Of a DNA stretch of 64,000 nucleotides, positions 36,241-48,315 are shown one piece after another; the first letter of the stretch is position 1; each line of letters begins with the position of its first letter. This stretch comes from QHXW01 sp963768075 (GTDB taxonomy: Bacteria; Acidobacteriota; Terriglobia; Bryobacterales; Bryobacteraceae). The DNA lies in NCBI GenBank assembly GCA_963768075.1, contig CAVYHD010000018.1, positions 310,001-374,000 of the forward strand, written 5' to 3'. Made by a program: the position numbers and the translations under genes. The notes below the pieces were generated by a model that saw only the letters and a program-made list of their open reading frames with translations, was not told the origin of the DNA and did not search any database.

Positions 36241-36831
36241 CCATTTTCTCACGAGCTTTTCAAGTTCATCAAAATACCCCGGAACCTCTTTCTCGATACG
36301 GTGCTGTCTAATCCAGTATTCGTAACGACTAAAGCTTTTGATAATAACTGGCTCCCAATATCCCCTGAGAAGCTCTCCATCAAGTGACCCATTATTGACG
36401 CCTGTGGCCATCTCTTCATAGAAGTTCAGAATTTCGACCGCAACGATCCTCTTGCTGATATCTTTGCTGAGCACATCATTGCGCTGTTGTGGGGTAAGCG
36501 GGTCCATCTCCTCGTTAAGTTTGCGCCACTCGGCTTTTATGCTCCAGTATCCCGGCGCATTCCATCGCTCGACAAACTTCAGGGACGCTTCCTTAAATTT
36601 TTCGGCATTGGCTGCCCGGATGCTTTCCGCGCCGCGCAGGAGACCATAAATGGCAATTCCAGCCCCTATTGTGGTGACTGCAAAAGCAATCGTTTCTCGA
36701 TCATGCGGGGTGGCGGCCGCATAAACACGAATAACCCAAAAAGTGACAATCGCCAGCAAAACGAGGGCGAGTGCCACCAGACTAATTTTAATCGTCGGCC
36801 GAACAGACCATCCGAATCGATCGGGTAGCAC
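36223..36831 (-). CDS. DUF4760-like membrane protein, low GC
   Basis: 202 residues from GTG 36831. Two N-terminal membrane helices (ISLVALALVLLAIVTFWVI; TIAFAVTTIGAGIAIYGLL) lead to a cytoplasmic helical domain (FKEASLKFVERWNAPGYWSI; RIVAVEILNFYEEMATGVNNG; WEPVIIKSFSRYEYWIRQHR) that resembles DUF4760. Base composition is clearly lower in GC than the rest of the window, so it was probably acquired by transfer. TATAAT lies 8 bases before the GTG with no Shine-Dalgarno sequence. Function unknown; relatives are often found near mobile elements. Confidence 0.65.
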   Translation of the reverse strand: MLPDRFGWSVRPTIKISLVALALVLLAIVTFWVIRVYAAATPHDRETIAFAVTTIGAGIAIYGLLRGAESIRAANAEKFKEASLKFVERWNAPGYWSIKAEWRKLNEEMDPLTPQQRNDVLSKDISKRIVAVEILNFYEEMATGVNNGSLDGELLRGYWEPVIIKSFSRYEYWIRQHRIEKEVPGYFDELEKLVRKWKSPKA

Positions 36832-36839
36832 GGAGCCGA

Positions 36840-36845
36840 ATTATA
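36840..36845 (-). promoter_or_regulatory. putative -10 box (leaderless) of the DUF4760-like gene
   Basis: Perfect TATAAT on the minus strand, 8 bases from the GTG start. Confidence 0.4.
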
Positions 36846-36898
36846 CATCTCGGGAACATCTCAAACAATGCGAAATTCTAACTGAGGCAGAAAATATG

Positions 36899-36917
36899 TC
36901 AAAACGAGCCACTACCC
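36899..36917. repeat. 19-bp direct repeat, right copy
   Basis: Identical to 35674-35692 (see there). It is followed by about 45 bp that stay AT-rich, and then the sequence returns to the high GC of the chromosome near 36970. Confidence 0.7.
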
Positions 36918-36969
36918 CGCTCAAGCCCTTGTTGACAGGATTCAAAGGCTTTCGATATTATTGAAAGGT

Positions 36970-37244
36970 TCCGCGAGTTAGTTCTTCTGCTCCCGTGCTA
37001 CCCCCGTATTGTGATATGGGCCGGCCGGGGGCCGGCCCCGAGGTTCCAGTGGTAGGCATACAGACTGCTGGGGCATGGGCTTGTCCGAAGTTCTCGCTAA
37101 GGAAGGCAGCAGCAAATCAAACCGGGTTGGCCGGGTCTGCTTTCTGAATCTGACCGTTCACAGCCTGAAGTACCGGCGGCAAGCCGGGGAGGAATGTGAC
37201 CGGTTCGCGTCTTTTTTTTAACACATTCACGCTGAGGAAGGTTC
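36970..37244 (+). promoter_or_regulatory. leader region of the ribosomal protein superoperon
   Basis: 275 bp before rpsL without a gene. It holds a GC hairpin GGGCCGGC-CGGGG-GCCGGCCC at 37018-37038, a small hairpin CCGGC-GGCAA-GCCGG near 37170, and a run of eight T at 37212-37219 that might belong to a weak attenuator. AGGAAGG precedes the GTG of rpsL. No promoter could be placed with confidence. Confidence 0.3.
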
Positions 37245-37619
37245 GTGCCGACATTTAACCAACTTGTGCGCAGCGGGCGCAGACCGCCGCGGTGGAAGAC
37301 CGCCAGCCCTGCTTTGCAGGGGTGTCCGCAAAAGCGCGGGGTATGCACGCGCGTGTACACTTCGACCCCCAAGAAGCCGAATTCGGCGCTGCGAAAAGTG
37401 GCGCGCGTGCGGTTGACGAACGGGATCGAGGTCACGACGTATATTCCGGGCGTGGGGCATAATCTGCAGGAACACTCGATCGTGCTGATCCGCGGAGGGC
37501 GCGTGAAGGACCTGCCGGGCGTGCGCTACCACGTGATTCGCGGCGCGCTGGACACCGCCGGCGTGGCGAACCGCAAACAGGGGCGTTCCAAGTACGGAGC
37601 CAAAAGGCCAAAGGCGTAA
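37245..37619 (+). CDS. rpsL: 30S ribosomal protein S12
   Basis: 124 residues, frame intact, GTG start after GAGGAAGG. Contains LQGCPQKRGVCTRVYT, TPKKPNSALRKVARVRL and VKDLPGVRYHVIRGALD; the Lys in TPKKPNSA and VKDLPG that confer streptomycin sensitivity when unmutated are present. Decoding-centre protein and first gene of the superoperon, 3 bp before rpsG. Confidence 0.98.
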   Translation: MPTFNQLVRSGRRPPRWKTASPALQGCPQKRGVCTRVYTSTPKKPNSALRKVARVRLTNGIEVTTYIPGVGHNLQEHSIVLIRGGRVKDLPGVRYHVIRGALDTAGVANRKQGRSKYGAKRPKA

Positions 37620-37622
37620 TCG

Positions 37623-38093
37623 ATGCCGAGACGCAGAGGGGCAGAAAACCGGGAAGTGTTGCCGGACCCGGTATACAACTCGACGCTGGTGGAGAAATTC
37701 ATCTGCTCGATGATGTGGGACGGCAAGAAGAATACGGCGCAGGGAATCTTCTACGATTCCATGGAAAAGATCCGCGAGCGCACGAGCGACGATCCGCTGA
37801 AGCTGTTCAAGAAGGCGGTAGAGAACTGCAAGCCGCTGCTCGAAGTGAAGACGCGGCGCGTGGGCGGCGCGAACTACCAGGTGCCGATTGAAGTGCCGCA
37901 GACGCGGCGGACAAGTCTCGCGATCCGGTGGATCATCCTGAACGCCCGGGGGCGGGCGGAAAAGGGGATGCCGGAGAAACTGGCGAACGAGTTGAACGAT
38001 GCCGCGAACATGCGCGGCGGAGCGATCAAGAAGAAAGACGACGTGCACCGCATGGCGGAGGCGAATAAGGCCTTTGCGCATTACCGGTGGTAG
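37623..38093 (+). CDS. rpsG: 30S ribosomal protein S7
   Basis: 156 residues, frame intact. MPRRRGAENREVLPDPVYNS, then KAVENCKPLLEVKTRRVGGA and ANKAFAHYRW at the end. Binds the 3' major domain of 16S rRNA and begins assembly of the 30S head. Followed by a 122-bp gap holding an inverted repeat before fusA. Confidence 0.98.
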   Translation: MPRRRGAENREVLPDPVYNSTLVEKFICSMMWDGKKNTAQGIFYDSMEKIRERTSDDPLKLFKKAVENCKPLLEVKTRRVGGANYQVPIEVPQTRRTSLAIRWIILNARGRAEKGMPEKLANELNDAANMRGGAIKKKDDVHRMAEANKAFAHYRW

Positions 38094-38110
38094 GGCAGAC
38101 GAATGCCAGG

Positions 38111-38199
38111 CAAGACAAAGACAAAAGGCAAAGGGCAAAAGTGGGCTGCGAAGCGGCCGTCCTCCCTTTTGCCTTTTGAAGTTTGCCTTTTGTCTTTTG
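38111..38199. repeat. inverted-repeat element, CAAAAGGC family, between rpsG and fusA
   Basis: Left arm CAAAGACAAAAGGCAAAGGG (38116-38135) with AAAAG after it; right arm around CTTTTGCCTTTTG at 38167-38179 and TTTGCCTTTTGTCTTTTG at 38182-38199. The arms are complementary over about 25 bases; the loop is GC-rich and contains GCGGCCG. It fills almost the whole gap. Confidence 0.7.
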
Positions 38200-38215
38200 A
38201 TTTCGGGTTCTGATT

Positions 38216-40307
<2,092 letters not shown>

Positions 40308-40335
40308 ACAGCTCTTTTAGGAGATTGGCAGAATC

Positions 40336-41524
<1,189 letters not shown>

Positions 41525-41527
41525 ATC

Positions 41528-41857
41528 ATGGCATTACGAGAACGCATTCGCATTCGCTTGAAGGCCTACGACCACCGGGTGCTGGACCAGTCGACGACGG
41601 AGATCGTGGACACGGCCAAGCGGACCGGCGCCAGCGTGGCGGGGCCGATTCCACTGCCGACTTCGCGGAGCGTCACGACGGTGCTGCGATCGCCGCACGT
41701 GGATAAAAAATCGCGCGAGCAATTCGAGATTCGCACGCACAAGCGGCTACTCGACATTCTCGAGCCGACGCAGCAGACTGTCGACGCGCTGATGAAGCTC
41801 GATCTGCCAGCGGGCGTGGATGTGGAGATCAAGGCGTTTGGGAAGGATCACAAGTAA
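41528..41857 (+). CDS. rpsJ: 30S ribosomal protein S10
   Basis: 109 residues, frame intact. RIRIRLKAYDHRVLDQSTTE, GPIPLPTSRSVTTVLRSPHV and SREQFEIRTHKRLLDI. The partner of NusB in antitermination. First gene of the S10 block. Slightly longer than usual (102) by a C-terminal tail KAFGKDHK. Confidence 0.98.
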   Translation: MALRERIRIRLKAYDHRVLDQSTTEIVDTAKRTGASVAGPIPLPTSRSVTTVLRSPHVDKKSREQFEIRTHKRLLDILEPTQQTVDALMKLDLPAGVDVEIKAFGKDHK

Positions 41858-41931
41858 GGTGCCAGGTTTCAGGCGCCAGGTGTTAGGGAAACCCTAAGAC
41901 CTGATATCTAGAACCGAACACCTGAGGTTTC
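41858..41931. repeat. intergenic repeat, CAGGTGTTAGG family, between rpsJ and rplC
   Basis: Contains CAGGTTTCAGGCGCCAGGTG and an inner hairpin TTAGGG-AAA-CCCTAA (41883-41897). Words CAGGTGTTAGG and CTAGAACC recur in 46825-46890 between rpsQ and rplN. Fills the gap from the rpsJ stop almost to the rplC start. Confidence 0.6.
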
Positions 41932-41933
41932 TT

Positions 41934-42567
41934 ATGAGTCCAGGAATTCTTGGCAAGAAAATCGGAATGACCCAGGTCTTCCGGGCGGACGGGCAAGCCG
42001 TACCGGTGACACTGTTGAAGGCGGGCCCGTGTCTGGTGGTGCAGCGTAAGACGCCGTCGATCGATGGCTATGACGCCGTGCAACTCGGGCCTGGTGGAGT
42101 TCGTCAAACCGGCGCGTATCAACAAGCCGATGACCGGACATTACAAAAAAGCCGGGGCGGAAGGCGCGAAGTTCCTGCGTGAATTTTCACTCGGGCCCGG
42201 GGATGACGATTTCAAACCCGGCGATAAAGTGCTGGTGGACCAGTTCAAGCCGAAGGACAAGGTGGACGTGATCGGCGTGAGCAAGGGCCGCGGCTTCGCG
42301 GGCGTGGTGAAGCGGCACCATTTCCGCGGCGGCGGGGGTTCGCACGGCTCCATGTTTCACCGGGCGCCGGGATCCATCGGGGCATCCAGCTTCCCTTCCC
42401 GGGTGCTGCCCGGGATGCGCATGGGCGGCCACATGGGCGATGCGCGGGTGACGGTGCGGAACCTGGAAGTAATCGATGTCGACGCCGAGGACAACGTGCT
42501 GGTGGTAAAGGGCGCGGTGCCGGGACCGAACGGCGGTTACGTCGTCGTGCGGCGGGCGAAGAGGTAA
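41934..42567 (+). CDS. rplC: 50S ribosomal protein L3
   Basis: About 210 residues once an extra G near 42090 is removed (DAVQLG / LVEFVKPARIN). ILGKKIGMTQVF at the N-terminus; signature FAGVVKRHHFRGGGGSHGS and HMGDARVTVRNLEVIDVD. Nucleates 50S assembly and lies near the peptidyl transferase centre. Confidence 0.97.
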
Positions 42568-42579
42568 TGGGCATGCGAG

Positions 42580-43194
42580 GTGGACGTGGTCGATTTGAAT
42601 AACCAAAAGGTCGGCGAGATGGATCTTTCGGACCAGGTATTCGGCGCCGCCGTCAACAACGCGCTGCTCTATGAAGCGGTTCGCCATTACCAGGCGGCCC
42701 AGCGCGCCGGCACGCACAAAACCAAGGTGCGGTCGGAAGTGGCGGGGTCGGGCAAGAAGCTCTGGAAGCAGAAAGGCACGGGCCGGGCGCGTATGGGCTC
42801 CATCCGGTCGCCCCTGTGGCGGCATGGTGGAACGGTGCATGGCCCGGTGCCGCGCAGCTACGCTTACAAGCTGCCGCGCAAAATGGTGCTGGGCGCGCTG
42901 CGTTCGGCGCTCACCGCGAAGCTGCGGGATGGCGAACTGAAAGTAGTGCAGACGTTCACGCTGACGGACCACAAAACCAAGACCATGCGGACGGCGCTCG
43001 ACAAGCTGGAAGCGAAGCGCAAGGTTTTGCTGGTGGATAACGGCGAGAATCGCAACCTGGCGCTTAGCTCACGCAATCTCGAGGGCGTAACGCTCGTACC
43101 CACGCGCGAAGTGAGCGTTTACCATCTGCTGAAACACGACCGCGTGCTGCTTTCCGAGGCGGCGGCGGCAAAGCTTTCGGAGGCGCTGGCATGA
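42580..43194 (+). CDS. rplD: 50S ribosomal protein L4
   Basis: 204 residues, frame intact. GTG 42580 start; a second GTG two codons later is possible. Signature KLWKQKGTGRARMGSIRSP and SYAYKLPRKMVLGALRSAL. Lines the exit tunnel, and in E. coli also represses its own operon. Overlaps rplW by 4 bases (ATGA). Confidence 0.96.
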   Translation: MDVVDLNNQKVGEMDLSDQVFGAAVNNALLYEAVRHYQAAQRAGTHKTKVRSEVAGSGKKLWKQKGTGRARMGSIRSPLWRHGGTVHGPVPRSYAYKLPRKMVLGALRSALTAKLRDGELKVVQTFTLTDHKTKTMRTALDKLEAKRKVLLVDNGENRNLALSSRNLEGVTLVPTREVSVYHLLKHDRVLLSEAAAAKLSEALA

Positions 43195-43478
43195 CCATTT
43201 ATGAAGTGATCCGGCGGCCACTGGTGACCGAAAAAGGCGTTTCCAAGAAGGAAACCGAGCTGACGCTGTGCTTCGAAGTGGCGCCGAAAGCGACCAAGAT
43301 GCAGGTGCGGGCGGCGGTCGAGAAACTGTTCAAAGTGAAAGTCGACCAGGTGCGCACGTGCAATTTTGAAGGCAAAGAGCGGCGTCGCGGGCGTTTTACG
43401 GGTTTCCGGCCGAACTGGAAAAAGGCTTACGTGAGGCTGAAGTCAGGCGAAAAAGCGCCGGACTGGGCGGAGATCTAA
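43191..43478 (+). CDS. rplW: 50S ribosomal protein L23
   Basis: 95 residues, frame intact. IYEVIRRPLVTEKGVSKKE and KVDQVRTCNFEGKERRRGRF. Sits at the tunnel exit and docks trigger factor and SRP. ATG overlaps the rplD stop; 1 bp before rplB. Confidence 0.97.
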   Translation: MTIYEVIRRPLVTEKGVSKKETELTLCFEVAPKATKMQVRAAVEKLFKVKVDQVRTCNFEGKERRRGRFTGFRPNWKKAYVRLKSGEKAPDWAEI

Positions 43479-43479
43479 G

Positions 43480-44311
43480 ATGCCGATCAAGAGCATACAG
43501 GCCGACGACGCCGACCCGCCGTTTTCAAACCGTGGTGTCGCGCGAAGACATCACGAAGGAGCGGCCGGAGAAATCGCTGCTGGAGTCGAAGCAGCGGACC
43601 GGCGGGCGGAACAACACGGGCCGGGTGACGTCGCGATTCATCGGCGGCGGGCACAAGCAGGCGTACCGCCTGATGGATTTCAAGCGCGACAAGAAAGGGA
43701 TTCCGGCGACGGTCGCGGCCATCGAATATGATCCCAACCGCTCGGCGCGCCTGGCGCTGCTGCACTATAAGGATGGCGAGAAGCGCTACATCCTCCAGCC
43801 GGACGGATTAAAAGTGGGACAGACGGTTATGTCCGGTCCCGAAGCCGACATCCTGGTCGGCAATGCCCTGCCGCTAAAAAATATCCCCGCCGGCACGGTC
43901 GTTCACAACATCGAGCTGCGGCCGGGCAAGGGCGCGCAAATGGCGCGCTCCGCGGGCACGCAGGCGCAACTGGTTTCGAGAGAAGGCGGCCTGGCGCTGC
44001 TGAAGCTGCCCTCGGGCGAGGTGCGGCGCGTGCAGGACGAGTGCATGGCGACCATCGGGCAAGTGGGCAACGTGGATCACGAAAACGTGTCGCTGGGCAA
44101 AGCCGGGCGCTAGCGCTGGCTGGGCAAGAGCCCGCACAACCGCGGCGTGTCGATGAATCCGGTGGATCATCCGCACGGCGGCGGCGAGGGCAAAACGTCG
44201 GGCGGGCGGCATCCGGTGACGCCCTGGGGACAGCCGACGCGCGGCTTCAAGACGCGCAACAACAAGCGCACCGATAAGTGGATCGTGAGCCGGAAAGCGA
44301 AGAAGAGATAA
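43480..44311 (+). CDS. rplB: 50S ribosomal protein L2 (frameshift and in-frame TAG in this sequence)
   Basis: About 276 residues when repaired. One extra A near 43495 displaces the start MPIKSYRPTTPTRRF. Core motifs RTGGRNNTGRVTSRFIGGGH and EYDPNRSARLALLHY follow. At 44111-44113 the frame meets a TAG between GKAGR and RWLGKSPHNRG, where other L2 proteins have Ser, Lys or Ala; the frame then continues unchanged through VDHPHGGGEGKTSGGRHPV (the peptidyl-transferase His region) to the true TAA at 44309. A sequencing error is most likely. Confidence 0.95.
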
Positions 44312-44314
44312 GCC

Positions 44315-44611
44315 ATGGGCCGTTCCGTTAAGAAAGGGCCGTTTACCGACGGCCATCTGGAAAAGAAGATCGACGTACTGAACGCTACCAGCGAGAAGAA
44401 AGTGGTGAAGACGTGGTCGCGGCGGTCGACCATTTTGCCGGAGTTCGTGGGCCACACGATCGCGGTGCACAACGGCAAGAAATTCATCCCGGTGTACGTG
44501 ACCGAAAACATGGTGGGCCACAAGCTGGGCGAGTTTTCGCCCACGAGGGTATTCAAGGGGCACTCGGTGAAGGCCGCCACGACGACGGAGAAGTCCGCGA
44601 AGCCAGCCTAG
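44315..44611 (+). CDS. rpsS: 30S ribosomal protein S19
   Basis: 98 residues, frame intact. GRSVKKGPFTDGHLEKKID, WSRRSTILPEFVGHTIAVHN and HKLGEFSPTRVFKGHS. Forms a complex with S13 in the 30S head. 3 bp after rplB. Confidence 0.98.
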   Translation: MGRSVKKGPFTDGHLEKKIDVLNATSEKKVVKTWSRRSTILPEFVGHTIAVHNGKKFIPVYVTENMVGHKLGEFSPTRVFKGHSVKAATTTEKSAKPA

Positions 44612-44626
44612 CGGGGAGACGGACAT

Positions 44627-44968
44627 ATGGAAGCCAAAGCAGAAGCACGATACATCCGGGTCTCGGCGCAAAAGGCGCGCCTGGTGGTGGATCTGATCCG
44701 CGGACAGCAGGCGGGGCAGGCCATCACGACGCTGCGTACGACCAACAAGCGCATTGCGCCGACGGTGGAGAAGGTGCTGAAGTCGGCGATTGCCAACGCG
44801 CAGAACCTTTCGGAGCATATCGACGTCGACCAGCTGTATGTATCGGAGGCCTACGTAAATGAAGGGCCGCGAATGAAACGCATCCGGCCGGCGCCGATGG
44901 GACGCGCGTACCGCTATCAGCGGCGCATGGCGCACATCGTGGTCAAAGTGGCGGAAAAGGAATCATAG
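44627..44968 (+). CDS. rplV: 50S ribosomal protein L22
   Basis: 113 residues, frame intact. EARYIRVSAQKARLVVDLIR and the tunnel loop region YVNEGPRMKRIRPAPMGRAY. Start ATG 44627 preceded by GGGGAG. Its stop abuts rpsC with no gap. Confidence 0.97.
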   Translation: MEAKAEARYIRVSAQKARLVVDLIRGQQAGQAITTLRTTNKRIAPTVEKVLKSAIANAQNLSEHIDVDQLYVSEAYVNEGPRMKRIRPAPMGRAYRYQRRMAHIVVKVAEKES

Positions 44969-45878
<910 letters not shown>

Positions 45879-45883
45879 CCGCC

Positions 45884-46300
45884 ATGTTGATGCCGAAGAA
45901 GGTCAAATACCGCAAGCAGCAGCGCGGGCGCATGACCGGAAAAGCCTGGCGCGGGTCGACGGTGTCGTTCGGCGATTACGGTTTGAAGGCCCTGGAGTGC
46001 GGCTGGATCACAGATCGCCAGATTGAAGCGGCGCGCGTGGCCATGACGCGCTTCATCAAGCGCGGCGGCAAAGTGTGGATCCGCCTGTTCCCCGACAAGC
46101 CGATCACCAAAAAGCCGGCCGAGACGCGCATGGGAAAAGGCAAGGGCGCACCCGAGCAGTGGGTCGCGGTGATCCGCCCGGGCAAGATTCTGTTTGAAAT
46201 GGAAGGCGTGCCACGGGAGACGGCCAAGCAGGCCATGTCGCTGGCTGCCGACAAACTGCCCCTCAAGACGCGTTTGGTGACGCGGCTGGGGCTGGAGTAA
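45884..46300 (+). CDS. rplP: 50S ribosomal protein L16
   Basis: 138 residues, frame intact. MLMPKKVKYRKQQRGRMTG, then SFGDYGLKALECGWITDRQI and GKGKGAPEQWVAVIRPGKIL. Binds near the A-site tRNA elbow. 5 bp before rpmC. Confidence 0.98.
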   Translation: MLMPKKVKYRKQQRGRMTGKAWRGSTVSFGDYGLKALECGWITDRQIEAARVAMTRFIKRGGKVWIRLFPDKPITKKPAETRMGKGKGAPEQWVAVIRPGKILFEMEGVPRETAKQAMSLAADKLPLKTRLVTRLGLE

Positions 46301-46305
46301 GGGCG

Positions 46306-46518
46306 ATGCGATCACAAAAGGTTCGCGACCTGGATAGTCCGGAGCTGCAACATCAGTTGCGCGATATTGACGAGCAGCTTTTCCGGCTGCGGTTGCAGAT
46401 GTCAATGGGTCAAATGGACGGGCTGAAAAAAGTCCGCAGCATCAAGAAAACCCGCGCGCGCATTTTCACCGTGCTGCGGGAGCGCGAGCTGGCGGCGCAG
46501 GCGGGAGAGAAACGGTAA
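46306..46518 (+). CDS. rpmC: 50S ribosomal protein L29
   Basis: 70 residues, frame intact. Two-helix protein: MRSQKVRDLDSPELQHQLRD and the conserved RIFTVLRERELAAQ end. Located at the tunnel exit beside L23. 3 bp before rpsQ. Confidence 0.95.
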   Translation: MRSQKVRDLDSPELQHQLRDIDEQLFRLRLQMSMGQMDGLKKVRSIKKTRARIFTVLRERELAAQAGEKR

Positions 46519-46521
46519 GCT

Positions 46522-46824
46522 ATGGCCGAGGCGAAACAGGGCAACAAGAACGAGAAAGTCGGCGAGGTGGTTTCGACCAAGATGCAGAAGACCATCGTGG
46601 TCCAGGTGAGCCGCCGCGTGCCGCACCCGCTGTATAAGCGCATCATCACCAAGCGCAAGAAGTTTTATGCCCACGATGAGAAAAGCACGGCAAAGATGGG
46701 CGACGTGGTGCGCATTGTCGAGTGCCGCCCGCTGAGTCATTTAAAGCGGTGGACGCTCGGAGAAGTGATCCGCCGCGCCGCGCAGGTAGGGGTGCAGCCG
46801 TCGGATCTGGATGTAAAAGTCTGA
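46522..46824 (+). CDS. rpsQ: 30S ribosomal protein S17
   Basis: 100 residues, frame intact. EVVSTKMQKTIVVQVSRRVP, HPLYKRIITKRKKFYAHDE and VRIVECRPLSHLKRWTL. A primary 16S rRNA binder. Followed by a repeat-filled gap of 69 bp. Confidence 0.97.
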   Translation: MAEAKQGNKNEKVGEVVSTKMQKTIVVQVSRRVPHPLYKRIITKRKKFYAHDEKSTAKMGDVVRIVECRPLSHLKRWTLGEVIRRAAQVGVQPSDLDVKV

Positions 46825-46890
46825 GCAGGTGTTAGGCGCGAGGCGTCCGGTCTAGCACCTGAAACCTCGAATCTAGTGCCTTAGGAGCTA
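46825..46890. repeat. intergenic repeat, CAGGTGTTAGG family, between rpsQ and rplN
   Basis: CAGGTGTTAGG at 46826-46836, with partly complementary sequences on the right (CACCTGAAACCTCG, CTAGTGCC). Shares the words CAGGTGTTAGG and ACCTGA with the element at 41858-41931. Confidence 0.55.
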
Positions 46891-46893
46891 TTT

Positions 46894-47262
46894 ATGATTG
46901 GCATGCGAACCATTCTGGATGTGGCCGATAACAGCGGCGCCCGGCGGCTGCAGTGCATCCTGCCCCGCGGCGGCGATCTGGGATTGCGCGCGGGTTTGGG
47001 GGACGTGATCACGGCCAGCGTCAAGGAAGCGGCGCCGGATTCGGCCATCAAGAAGGGCAAAGTGGTGCGGTGCGTGATCGTTCGCATGCGGAAAGAGACG
47101 CGGCGCCGGGACGGGACTTATATCCGGTTCGATTCCAACGCCGCGGTTCTCATCAGTGACACCGGCGAGCCGGTGGGGACGCGCGTGTTCGGCCCGGTGG
47201 CGCGCGAACTGCGCGACAAGCGGTTCATGAAGATTGTTTCTCTCGCGCCGGAGGTGATCTGA
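46894..47262 (+). CDS. rplN: 50S ribosomal protein L14
   Basis: 122 residues, frame intact. MIGMRTILDVADNSGARRLQ, then KGKVVRCVIVRMRKE and GTRVFGPVARELRDKRFMKI. Intersubunit bridge protein. Its stop overlaps the ATG of rplX by one base. Confidence 0.98.
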   Translation: MIGMRTILDVADNSGARRLQCILPRGGDLGLRAGLGDVITASVKEAAPDSAIKKGKVVRCVIVRMRKETRRRDGTYIRFDSNAAVLISDTGEPVGTRVFGPVARELRDKRFMKIVSLAPEVI

Positions 47263-47631
47263 TGGCGATCGTGAAGCACAAATCCGAAGAGAAGGTGCGG
47301 ATTCAGATTAAAGAAGAATGACCAGGTCCGCGTCATTGCGGGCCGCGACAGGGGCAAGAGCGGGCGCGTGCTGAGCGTCGACCCGCACACCAACAAGGCC
47401 CTGGTTGAGCACATCGCCATGATCAAGCGGCACACGCGGCCGAATCCGGCCAAGCAGATCAAGGGCGGCATCGCCGAGCGCGAAAGCCCGATCGCGGTGT
47501 CGAACCTGATGATTCTGTGCCCGCAGTGCGGGCCGGTGCGCATCGCGCATCACATGGAGAACCTGCCCGGAGGCAAGGTTCGCAGAAGCAGAGTTTGCCG
47601 CAAGTGCGGGCAGACACTCGATAAAAAGTGA
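47262..47631 (+). CDS. rplX: 50S ribosomal protein L24
   Basis: 122 residues after removing one extra base near 47311 (VRIQIK / KNDQVRVIAGRDRGKSGRV). KOW motif is in that segment. The C-terminal half has two CxxC pairs, LCPQCGP and CRKCGQTLDKK, a zinc ribbon common in bacterial L24. Assembly initiator for the 50S subunit. Confidence 0.95.
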
Positions 47632-47736
47632 AGGCAGAAGACAAAGTGCGAAAGGCAAAGGGCAAAAGGTTGGCATCGAGGCCGGGGGCAGGAGTTTCCT
47701 TTTGCCTGTCGTCTTTTGCCTCTTGTCTTTTGTCTT
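47630..47736. repeat. inverted-repeat element, CAAAAGGC family, between rplX and rplE
   Basis: Left arm around AAAGGCAAAGGGCAAAAGG (47651-47669) with GAAGACAAAG-like sequence before it; right arm CCTTTTGCC (47698-47706) and CTTTTGCCTCTTGTCTTTTG (47713-47732). Loop is GC-rich. The same words build the rpsG-fusA element, and it too starts at the stop codon and ends just before the next gene. Confidence 0.7.
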
Positions 47737-47746
47737 GGAGTTTCTA

Positions 47747-48289
47747 ATGGCGGCACGACTCAAACAACACTACACCAAAGCAGTGGTTCCGGCGCTGAGC
47801 AAGGAATTCGGCTACAAGAACGTCATGGCCGTGCCGAAGCTCGACAAGATTTCGGTCAACATCGGGCTGGGCGAAGCCACGCAAAACGCCAAGCTGATGG
47901 ATGGCGCGGTCAATGAGCTGGGGCAGATCGCCGGCCAGAAGCCGGTGGTGACCAAGGCGCGCAAGTCCATCGCGGCGTTCAAACTGCGCGAGAACATGTC
48001 GATCGGCTGCATGGTGACGCTGCGCGGCGACCGCATGTATGAATTTTTCGATCGGCTGGTGAACGTGGCCCTGCCCCGCGTGCGCGATTTCCGGGGCATC
48101 TCGAGCAAATCGTTCGACGGGCGCGGCAACTATACGCTCGGCATCCGCGACCAATTGATCTTTCCCGAGATCGACTACGCGAAAGTCGACAAGACCAAGG
48201 GCATGAATATCTCGATTACAACCACCGCCCGGACCGATGCTGAAGGCCTGGCGCTATTGAAGGCCATGGGCATGCCGTTCCGGCAGTGA
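47747..48289 (+). CDS. rplE: 50S ribosomal protein L5
   Basis: 180 residues, frame intact from ATG 47747; the longer open frame upstream runs through the repeat and is not coding. RLKQHYTKAVVPALSKEFGY, DKISVNIGLGEATQNAK and RDFRGISSKSFDGRGNYTLG. Binds 5S rRNA. Confidence 0.98.
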   Translation: MAARLKQHYTKAVVPALSKEFGYKNVMAVPKLDKISVNIGLGEATQNAKLMDGAVNELGQIAGQKPVVTKARKSIAAFKLRENMSIGCMVTLRGDRMYEFFDRLVNVALPRVRDFRGISSKSFDGRGNYTLGIRDQLIFPEIDYAKVDKTKGMNISITTTARTDAEGLALLKAMGMPFRQ

Positions 48290-48315
48290 CCGGAGACGAG
48301 GACAGAAGGAAACGA

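Noticed and set aside
37160..37220. Rho-independent terminator before rpsL
   Set aside because: A T8 run exists, but the nearest stem is short and too far away; left as a possible attenuator within the leader entry.
44111..44113. TAG read as an amino acid genome-wide
   Set aside because: Many genes in the window end in TAG at the expected place, so TAG is a working stop.
47702..47746. N-terminal extension of L5
   Set aside because: The open frame upstream of ATG 47747 is the right arm of the CAAAAGGC repeat; L5 proteins start at the AARLKQHY-type sequence.
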